DNA from: Coniochaeta sp. PMI_546
Taxonomy: Eukaryota; Ascomycota; Sordariomycetes; Coniochaetales; Coniochaetaceae
Reading direction: 5' to 3'
Length of the DNA: 64,000 nt
Assembly (NCBI GenBank): GCA_021432605.1
Contig: MU271163.1
Span: 248,001 to 312,000 of the forward strand
The notes beneath the pieces are model-generated. The model was given only the letters and a program-made list of their open reading frames with translations, made no database searches and was not told the origin of the DNA. Position numbers and translations under genes: made by a program. Below are positions 55,862 to 64,000 of this stretch, in pieces; within the stretch, counting starts at the first letter, position 1, and each line of letters begins with the position of its first letter.

Positions 55862-57987
55862 ATGTCCGCAAGGCAAGGAACCAGGAGGATAGCGCGATAT
55901 GTCGCAGCAGCAACAGTCACAGTCTCTGCCGGATCGGCATTCTACCTCATACAAACACGGCGCTCAAACGCCAGACTCGCACCTCAGCCACTGGCCCCCT
56001 TAGAACGCGATGGCTCGGGACGCATCATCCCGCCAACTTATCCCCAAACGAAATCCCGCCTTGACCATCTCGCAGAACTGAAGAAGCACAGCACAGCTTC
56101 GGATCCGTATGACCTGCTGGTAATCGGCGGCGGCGCGACAGGTACCGGCATCGCGCTGGATGCCGCCACTCGCGGCCTGCGTGTTGCGATGGTTGAGCGC
56201 GATGACTTCAGCTCCGGCACTTCCAGCAAATCGACGAAACTGGTACACGGCGGCGTGCGCTACCTGGAGAAGGCTTTCTGGAACCTCGATTACAACCAGT
56301 ACGAGCTCGTGCGCGAGGCCCTGCGCGAGCGCTCCACCTTCCTCGATGTGGCGCCCCATCTCGCCAAACCGCTGCCAATTCTCTTGCCCGTGTACAACTG
56401 GTGGCAGCTGCCGTACTTCTGGGCCGGAACCAAGGCGTACGATCTGCTAGCCTGGAGCCAAGGTATGGGGCTCACGAGCTCGTACCTCCTCGGCAAGAAG
56501 GCGGCGCTCGACGCTTTCCCGCTGTTGAAGAAGGACAGACTTACGGGCGCCCTGGTGTACTACGACGGGCAGCAAAATGACGCCAGAGTCAACGTTTCTC
56601 TGGCCATGACCGCCTCTCTGTACGGCGCAACGATTCTGAACCACGCCGAGGTGACCAAGCTCGAAAAGGACGCTAGTGGAAGGATATGCGGCGCCCGGAT
56701 ACGCGACGTCATCTCTGGGGACGATGCTGAGCATTTGGTGTACGCCAAGGGTGTGATCAACGCGACGGGCCCGTACGCCGATGCGATCGAGAAGCTGGAT
56801 GATCCTAGCAGGAAGGAGCTGGTTGCGCCGAGCTCTGGTGTTCACATTGTGTTGCCCAAGGATTTCTGCCCCGATGAGATGGGAATCCTGCAGGCATCTT
56901 CCGACGGAAGGGTCATTTTCTTCCTTCCATGGGAGGGCAGGACCATTGCGGGAACAACAGACAACCCGTGCGTGATCGAACACGAACCTGTCGCCAAGGA
57001 CGAGGAGATCAACTTTATCCTGAAGGAGATTCGCAAGTTCCTCGCTCCTGAGAAGAAGCTGTCTCGGGATGACGTCCTTGCTGCGTGGTCAGGTACGGTA
57101 TCTTCTATAGAATGAAGTCAGTAGCATTTGCATGACTAACCCCTTCTACAGGTATTCGCCCGCTTGTTCGCGATCCTAAGGCCAAGAACACCGAGTCGCT
57201 CGTCCGCAACCATCTCGTAGCCGTCTCGCCCTCAGGCCTACTGACCTGCGCCGGAGGCAAATGGACCACCTACCGCCAAATGGCCGAGGACGCCGTCGAC
57301 GAGGCCGTCCGCGTGTTCAACCTCGTTCCCGGCAGCAGCGCACCCCTGACTCCCGCATCGCCCGACCTCGACGTCACCAAACCCGGCGCCTGCCAGACGC
57401 ACCACGTCCGTCTGATCGGCGCACACGGCTACTCGCCGCTCCTCCCCTCGCAGCTCGTCGAAACCTTCGGCCTCGACGCCGACGTCGCCCAGCATCTCGC
57501 CGATTGCTACGGCGACCGCGCCTGGGAGGTCGCATCCCTGTCTCCCTCCAAGGAGACCTCGAGACTAGTCCCCACCCTGCCCTTCATCGAAGCCGAGATC
57601 CGCTACGGCGCCCGCCGCGAGCTGGCCCAGACCGCCGCCGACGTCCTGGCGCGCCGCATGCGCCTCGCCTTCCTGGACGCGCAGGCGGCGCTCGAGACGC
57701 TCCCGCGCGTGGTCGATGTGCTGAGCGAGGAGCTCGGCTGGGACCAGGCTCGGAAGGACGCCGAGTGGAGGGAGACGGTGCACTTCCTCTCCTCCATGGG
57801 CTTGAGCAGGGACCTGCTCGGCCTGACGAGGGAGGAGGTCGTACAGGGCAAGCACCGCGAGAGGAGGAGCTCTTTCAGCGGCAAGAGGGCTGCGGTGACT
57901 GCCCCTACTGGAGAGGGCAGGCTGGCTCTGCCCACTGCCAACTTGGCGAAGAGCATTGCGCTTGATGGGGCGAATACGGATCATTAG
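55862..57987 (+). CDS. GUT2: Mitochondrial FAD-dependent glycerol-3-phosphate dehydrogenase
   Basis: Two exons, 55862..57092 and 57152..57987; the 59-bp intron has a CATGACTAAC branch site. The product has 688 residues. An Arg-rich presequence (MSARQGTRRIARYVAAATVT) and a short hydrophobic segment fit mitochondrial inner-membrane targeting. The FAD-binding site is LLVIGGGATGTGIALDAA (about residues 84-101), followed by VERDDFSSGTSSKSTKLVHG and GGVRYLEKAF. Later family blocks are VYYDGQQNDARVNV, GVINATGPYADAI, IFFLPWEGRTIAGTTDNPC, SGIRPLVRDP (across the intron) and GLLTCAGGKWTTYRQMAEDA. It oxidises glycerol-3-phosphate to dihydroxyacetone phosphate and passes electrons to ubiquinone. EF-hand sites of animal GPD2 are not seen. 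Third member of the local glycerol gene set. Confidence 0.95.
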
Positions 57988-59474
57988 AGTGGGAGTGGGA
58001 GCATGGATCGTGCGTGATGTTTTCCGGTGTCGATATTCATCGTTTTCTTGTTGCATGGCAGGGTAGAGAGGCGTTATTGGGAGTCTTGGGTTACATGGCA
58101 TACCGGTAGACCTTCATGTGTGGGTGTACGGAGAGACCCCCTTTGCATTGCTGTACGGTAGTGTACAGTATTTAGATATCTCTGTTGCATTCTGGCGATA
58201 GGGATCAATACCAAGGATATGACAATATTTCTGTCTAGTGAAATTGCTCTCCAGTCTTTGTGAACTCGAGGGTGTGCTCGTACGGTGCTCGTGCATCTTG
58301 TTGGTCTCTTTGCGCACAGCAAACTGTTCTGTGAGCGAAGGTATTCATGGCGCCTGGCAATCCCACGTTGAAACTCGTCCATACTTGGCTCCAGGCGATT
58401 AGTCGAGGGCAGTTTGCAAGTGCGAAAGAAAAGAAAACAGTTTCAGATGTCGTACGACAAAAGTCCAAGAAAAGAGGCTGAGATGAGGCCAAGATTGTCC
58501 AAGACTTCCCAGGTTGACTGGCGACGGGACCCCTTGACACGCTCGGTTACAATTGCTGCTTGGCGCCGCTTGGGTCCCGGCGACGATGGACTTGGCAAGT
58601 CTCGAATACTCACTACCGGTCCTCAGGAGTCTAGACTCGCCGATTGGAAACGTGCTACCTATTTTGTTTTGTTTCGTCTACCTAACAAGCATGGGCGGCG
58701 ATGCTGGTCGGATCTACCCTCAAAGTTCGCTTTCAGATTCGCAGTTACAGTTCGGACGGAAACGGGTATGTAGTACCTAACGATGGCATCGGTGCATGCA
58801 GGCAACTCGGCGATTGGGTTCAATATTTCAGCAAGTTTAACCATCGTCGTAACCCAGAATGGCAGAATTCAGCAGTACTGGTACTCCATCCACGTGCTGG
58901 CCCGCTCCTCCAGTGTCTGATGCATGGTACATGCGTAGATGGGCTGCCCGATGCCAATGGCCAAGTGCCGCAGCCAAGGACGACATGCAGCGGCAAAGCC
59001 CTTGGCAAGGGGAAGACTCTGCCTGGAGGATATTGTTCTGTTACTTCCAATATCTTGGCTTCCAGTGTTCCAAACGGCTATTTTGCACCAACTACAGCCA
59101 TACGCAAGCTCGTGGCCCGGGAGAGCGCCGTGTCTGGGCTGCAGCGCCGGACTTGAAGAATTGTGATACTCCTTGGTAGGTATCAAGGAGGTTTACCATA
59201 TGCTCCTGGACGAGGACTACGCAACCCTAGCCATGGTCCAGTTGTTGAACTTCTAGGTTTACTGTTGTGAGGCTTAGTCGTGGTACTATGTGAGTCGGCC
59301 CATAGCATGTGTCATTGACCATCTTTATAAACATTCCCACTGCATCCGTTATACTTCGTCACTCTGCTTCCCGTTCGGTTCTTCAGGTCTGGCACCACAT
59401 TCGTTTCTTATCACCTCCTTCTTACGGCCGTGTTCTTCCTCTCCTCGCTTATACCTCGTCAGCTGGTCCGCACG
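57988..59474. other. Intergenic, no gene supported
   Basis: About 1.5 kb. A 151-codon open frame (58701..59156, +) is not protein-like enough to call. A TATA box for the carbonic anhydrase is present. Confidence 0.5.
59326..59331 (+). promoter_or_regulatory. TATA box of the carbonic anhydrase gene
   Basis: TATAAA at 144-149 bp before the start codon, followed by a pyrimidine-rich leader. Confidence 0.45.
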
Positions 59475-60658
59475 ATGGCTTCATTCCTTCTCAAAGCCAC
59501 TCTAATAGTGGCGTCTGCGAGCCAGGCGCTCGGCTCATGTTCCTACGGCACCTTCCTCCACCCTCGTGCCGAGGAAGGGGCGCCAGTGCCTATATCAAAA
59601 TTCGGTTACACAGGCGTAGACGGTCCGATCAACTGGGTTGCTCTGAACCCGGAGGCCAACCAAGCATGCGCGACCGGAACAAAGCAGTCGCCTATTGATA
59701 TGGTGGACGGAGTCTTCCAGATGGTATCGGCGACCGACCTGAAGCTCGAGATACCCGACTTCGCGGAGGGCACCGAGTTCGAGAATCTGGGAACGACGGT
59801 CGAGGTCATCGCACAGGGAGGCTCACTGCTCATTGCCAACATGACGTACGAGTTCAAGCAGGCACACTTCCACCTGCCTAGTGAGCATCTGGATAATGGC
59901 ACAAGCATTGCCAGTAAGATCCTGTTCCAATGGGCGTGCGTACAATTATCTCGGATCATCAATCTAACTCATGCACAGTGGAGATGCACATGGTCTTCCA
60001 GACCGCCAACCAGGAAATCGCCGTCATCGGCGTCTTTGTCGACCTCGACAACGGCGGCGCCGCTCCCGCTGCCGCCCCTGTTGCCGAGACACCCGCCGCC
60101 CCAGCCGCTGAGAAGCTCCGCTTCCGAATGCGAGGAGCAAAGAGGCAAGAACAAGAGCCAACCCCCGCGCCGCCAGCCGAGGGCGCATTTGGTGGTCAGC
60201 AGGGATTCCTGACAACGCCCATGGTGACGGCACCCGGTGTGTCCTCAAGTGTGCTCGAGACCGTGTTCAGCAAGGTCGGGGAGATCGCCACGCCCGGGAC
60301 ATCGACCAAGACCGCGCCGCTGGCAATGACGGAGATTGTCACGACTCTTCTGACTGGTTCTTTCCAGAGGTGAGTTTTCGAGGTCTTCATTACTCTTCAT
60401 CCCGTTCTGCCCATCGTCGAATACCAGAGCTGACACAAGGTGGCATCCAGCTATTCCGGCTCCTTGACCACACCTCCCTGCAGCGAAGGCGTGAGGTGGC
60501 TCGTCGCCACACAAAAGCTCCAGATCCAGACGGCCACATTCGAGCAGGTACGCGATGTCATCGGCTTCAATGCTCGGTATCCACAGAACAAACCCGGCCA
60601 GCCCAACATGCTCCAGCTTGCGGCCGCAACGGGTGCTCAAGTGCCTGTCGCTGCATGA
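59475..60658 (+). CDS. Secreted alpha-type carbonic anhydrase
   Basis: Three exons, 59475..59913, 59979..60369 and 60451..60658; introns of 65 and 81 bp. The product has 345 residues. Signal peptide MASFLLKATLIVASASQALG is followed by INWVALNPEANQACATGTKQ and SPIDM (substrate-site frame of alpha enzymes). Zinc ligands are His131 and His133 (FKQAHFHLPSEH) and His150 (MEMHMVF). SYSGSLTTPPCSEGVRW supplies the Thr-Thr of the active site and follows the last splice. It hydrates CO2 to bicarbonate, probably in the wall or medium. The segment between the third ligand and TTPP carries a Pro/Ala-rich insert of about 65 residues with basic RFRMRGAKR. The position of the usual proton-shuttle His (NxGH) reads NLGT here. 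Confidence 0.9.
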
Positions 60659-61916
60659 CGACACCGAGGAAAAGTGACAGCAGCAGAGGTCAGATAGAAG
60701 GAGGACGGCGTTGAGGATGTTAGATATTGAAGTGCAAGCACACGGTTTGATACCCTGCCTTAATAGAGTGCCTGTCGCAATGCAAACACGTCACGGCTCC
60801 AGCCTCTGTTGTACACACATCTGTTATTTCAAGTCTTGGCTAAGGCGATACCTGACCATGGCATGACCAATAGTGTAAGGGCATCGCCGGACAAAGACTT
60901 TGGAATGCCGCTCGTGTGACCGATGGTCGGGCAGGAGGTTGGATGGCAGGTTGGTCACTTGAGCCACAGCAAGTCCTAACAATGTGCAGCCACACAACCG
61001 GCATAGCCTGGAAATCTTGAGCGGCCCGCCATCATGCTGGCCCGCCGTTAGTGGACGTGGCGCTTTTAGTGTGGAAGGGATGGCTTGTGCCAGTGACCTT
61101 TGTGACCTCATGACTTGATGGATCTTGGAGCAAGCTTTGTCGAACCTGTTAGCAAATCAATGCAGATTGACCTCTCACACACACCGCCATTATGAATTCA
61201 ACTTGAGGGGCATACTTCTCGAGAGAGTTTCCTTCGAAGTGCCCGGCGTTCTTCCTTCTTTACAGCTGTGCCCCGTGGTATCAACCTGGATCTGGGATCT
61301 GAAAATACGACTCCAACCTGATCGGATCGGTCAACCCTGGCTCTCGGCAAGGCAGTATTGAGTGAGTGAGGTACGGCAACGATACCTAAAGTGGCTGGTC
61401 ATACCCCGCATGGAATCGAGTACCGCTCTCGAACCCCGCCTGGAGAAGATCTGCATGCACGCGCTCAGGGGGGCCTGGATCGCGTTCCACCCGTTCTTCG
61501 ACTGCAGCTCCCCGAAAATTTGACAGTTTTGATCAGCTTTCTTCTTGCTGTCAAACAGTCTCAATTTCGTTGTTTGCTAAAGAATTGCTCAGGTTTACCT
61601 TGTATACATTGGAGTTTATAATTGTTTTTGGAAACGGATGAGCTCTGCTGACCGTGGTGCGCGCTGCCGTGTCCCTGCATCTTGATTCGCGACCATCCAT
61701 CCACGACGTCACTCCGTGCCAGTTCTCGAAGTATACCTTACAGTCGAACAGCACTGGCAGCTTCCGGTACCAGACAACTGTCTGCTTTACCACATCTCAC
61801 CGAGAGTTGATCATATAGCTTAGAGAGCTGCTTGGTTGAGAGCTGTAAGACATTGGCAGGACAACTTTTCGCACGGTCCCCAGCAGCCGTTCAATTGCTT
61901 GGCCGACGTCGTCACC
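60659..61916. other. Intergenic, no gene seen
   Basis: 1.26 kb between the carbonic anhydrase and the transporter. A GACGTCAC word lies at 61705..61712, about 205 bp before the transporter start. No other signal is supported. Confidence 0.55.
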
Positions 61917-63580
61917 ATGGCTCTTCTCGATGCGCCTCCGGCCGCAGGGTCGAGCTTCTTCGGCATGCCCATGAAGCAGGTGTCGCTGATTACTGTGAGT
62001 CGTTGCGCACGTCTGCTGGAACGACACTGTTCAATCGCCCGTACTAACGCTTGAGTGTATAGTTGACGTTCCAAAACTCCGCGCTTATACTCGTATGTCC
62101 AACTCGAATCCCGCGCATGCCACCTCGAAGACCTCTTGCTAACACCACGGTACCTTAGATAATGCATTACTCACGCATAATGCCACCGCAAGGCGACCAC
62201 CGATACTTCGCCTCGACCGCCGTCTTCCTCGCCGAAGTGCTCAAGCTGGCAGTCGCCCTCACCTTTGCGATATACGAGGTCTCTGGGAGCCTGGCCCCTC
62301 AGACACCAGCAACTGTCATGTTCCAACAAATATATAATTCCGTCTTCTCGGGAGACGGGTGGAAGCTGGTCATCCCGGCGACCCTATATACCCTCCAGAA
62401 CACACTGCAGTATGTGGCTCTGGGCAATCTGGATCCGGTGCATTTCCAGATATTATACGAGTTGAAGGCAGGTTACATGCACAGAGCGTCGCACACCCAG
62501 AGCTTTAGCGCTAATATATTGGGCGCAGATTCTTACAACGGCCTTCTTCAGCGTACTACTGCTAGGGCGATCCCTCGGATCTAGGAGATGGCTGTCCCTC
62601 GTCATTCTCACCATCGGAGTCTCCGTCGTCTCGATACCCTCCAACTCCAAGGACCTGGCCATGGTCATACACGACACCAGCGACCACTTCTTCCCTACGT
62701 CGGTGCACGAGCTGGGCCACATGGCGAACGAGGTGGCAGATGTCGCTATGGAACTCACGAAACGTGCCGTCGGCGGGCTGGCAGGCGAGTTCACGAAGCG
62801 GTCTGCTACATACGAAGGGATCAAGGAAGACCAGGCCGGGACTGTGGCTATGAACTACTCGGTTGGCCTGATGGCCGTCTTGGTGGCCGCCGTTGTCTCC
62901 GGCTTGACGGGCGTATACTTTGAGAAAGTGCTGAAGGACTCCGCGACGCCGGTCTCGGTCTGGACGAGAAACATCCAACTATCGTTCTACTCGCTTTTCC
63001 CGGCGCTGATATTTGGCGTCATCATGAACGACGGAGAGGAGATTGCGAAACACGGGTTCTTTGACGGGTACAACTGGATCGTCTGGACGGCAATCGTGCT
63101 GCAGGCTGTTGGTGGCGTGCTGGCCTCGCTGGTTATCAACTATGCGGACAATATCGCCAAGAACTTTGCCACGAGCATCAGTATCGTCATCAGCTTCATG
63201 TTCAGCGTGTGGTTCTTTGACTTCAAGGTCACCTTGCCGGTAAGCATTGAGCCGTCATCTTGTCACGCGCAGAAATGCTAACAACACTATAGTTCCTCCT
63301 AGGTACAACCTTGGTCATTGCCTCGACATATCTGTACAGCGGACCCGAGAGGAGGAGAGGTCGGCCGCCGCCCATCAGCGTGGTCAGTTTTGAGAAAACG
63401 ACCATCGACCGGACACCAAGATACACCGACACGGCCAAGCTTAATGCGGATCCAATGGACTCGCTCAAGCCCGACTCCCTGATGCCACCACCTACCGGTC
63501 TCACGACGTCGCGGCCGGCATCACCAATGCTGCACCACGTGCGCACCCCTTCTGCTAGGGGCAAGAGGTTCGACGATTAG
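61917..63580 (+). CDS. Nucleotide-sugar transporter (SLC35A / UDP-galactose transporter type)
   Basis: Five exons: 61917..61994, 62063..62092, 62159..62467, 62529..63239 and 63293..63580. The product has 471 residues. Introns 1, 2 and 4 are GT-AG; intron 3 (62468..62528) is GC-AG, needed to join YELK to ILTTAFFSVLLLGRSLGSRR, which are contiguous in the family. Family blocks: LTFQNSALILIMHYSR, YFASTAVFLAEVLKLAVALT, LYTLQNTLQYVALGNLDP, GLTGVYFEKVLKDS, VWTRNIQLSFYSLFPALIFG and GGVLASLVINYADNIAKNFA. About ten membrane helices are expected. It exchanges UDP-sugar for UMP across the Golgi membrane. The loop after ILTIGVSVVSIP is about 60 residues longer than in animal members, and the Pro/Ser/Thr-rich C-terminal tail is cytosolic. 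Exact sugar (UDP-Gal, UDP-GlcNAc or related) is not determinable. Confidence 0.92.
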
Positions 63581-64000
63581 GAAGGAAGCGGAACTTCGAC
63601 ATGAACACTGCTAGAAGTGGGATACGAATGTGACACAATCAGTACGCTACACTACGCCGTGTCTGGTGTATGGTGGGATGCCCTGCTATGGAACGCAAAG
63701 CCGAGTATGGCAGAAATGGGCGAACATGAAATACGTAGACCGAGATCCCAGTGAGTCGGATGGCGGTCGTCGTGATTGACTGGAGATCCGTGGCTTTGCA
63801 GATGACTATGGAACGTGGTTATACAAACAATTCGTCAACGGAGACGATGAGAGATACAGCATAGACGCCGACGACGGTGCAGTGCGCGTGGGGGAGTGTT
63901 GGTGGTGACATAGCAACATGGTGTATACCATATAGATGATAGAAAGACACCACAAATGGACAACAAAGACATTAGCGAATACGAATTAACGTTACCGCCT
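63581..64000. other. 3' flank of the transporter gene
   Basis: 420 bp to the window edge; no gene or element seen. Confidence 0.6.

Noticed and set aside
57261-57965. 234-codon plus-strand frame, Arg/Pro-rich
   Set aside because: Alternate frame of the second exon of the glycerol-3-phosphate dehydrogenase.
58701-59156. 151-codon plus-strand frame in an intergenic region
   Set aside because: No domain, no promoter or splice support; overlapped by other frames.

Overview
The window is nuclear DNA of a filamentous ascomycete (Pezizomycotina). Protein genes are broken by short introns (about 43-90 bp, mostly GT-AG with a CTNAC-like branch site). Gene types include a multimodular NRPS, a Zn(II)2Cys6 regulator, a GPI-anchored cell-wall protein, AA12-type and PhoD-type secreted enzymes, and an intron-bearing tRNA-Asp. 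Genus cannot be given from sequence alone. I see 22 well-supported or fairly supported protein genes, one tentative protein gene and one tRNA gene. I see no transposon, retroelement or virus-like remnant and no CRISPR array.

Layout. 0-1.5 kb: 3' end of an NRPS that looks like a siderophore synthetase (terminal condensation domain). 1.6-4.5 kb: a DUF1264/oil-body-associated protein (-) and a MARVEL-type four-pass membrane protein (+), divergently arranged. 5.8-7.8 kb: a PIR-like, probably GPI-anchored wall protein with about ten 23-27-residue repeats. 8.3-9.2 kb: a U1-type zinc-finger (WBP4-like) splicing factor. 10.8-11.9 kb: a fungal single-pass membrane protein with a Cys-rich ectodomain. 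12.1 kb: tRNA-Asp. 12.4-14.4 kb (-) and 16.1-17.8 kb (+): secreted PhoD phosphatase/phosphodiesterase and secreted PQQ-repeat protein, divergent. 18 kb (-): a tentative membrane protein. 20.7-22.2 kb: an NAAA/acid-ceramidase-like amidase. 22.5-24.5 kb (-): a secreted ExeM/NucH-like endonuclease. 24.5-28.9 kb: gene-free. 28.9-31.8 kb: a 961-residue, mostly disordered protein of unknown function. 32.6-33.8 kb (-): a secreted-ectodomain single-pass membrane protein. 35.7-37.3 kb: an AA12-like sugar dehydrogenase with GPI tail. 37.6-38.1 kb (-): a cupin. 38.9-44 kb (-): the meiotic helicase HFM1/MER3. 44.9-47.4 kb (-): a Zn2Cys6 regulator. 48.3-58 kb: glycerol kinase (-), aquaglyceroporin (+) and mitochondrial FAD glycerol-3-phosphate dehydrogenase (+). 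59.5-60.7 kb: an alpha-carbonic anhydrase. 61.9-63.6 kb: a nucleotide-sugar transporter.

How genes work together. The clearest functional group is the glycerol set: uptake or release (aquaglyceroporin), phosphorylation (kinase) and oxidation of glycerol-3-phosphate into the respiratory chain (dehydrogenase), all within about 10 kb. A Zn2Cys6 regulator lies immediately downstream of the kinase. The kinase and channel promoters share an exact 10-base element (CCCCACGGGG), and a shortened form lies upstream of the dehydrogenase. The rest looks like ordinary genome with many secreted or surface proteins (phosphatase, nuclease, two PQQ-fold enzymes, wall protein, carbonic anhydrase), fitting a saprotroph or plant-associated mould. 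I did not find a clearly new defence or mobile system; the glycerol gene set with its shared promoter element is the most interesting candidate.
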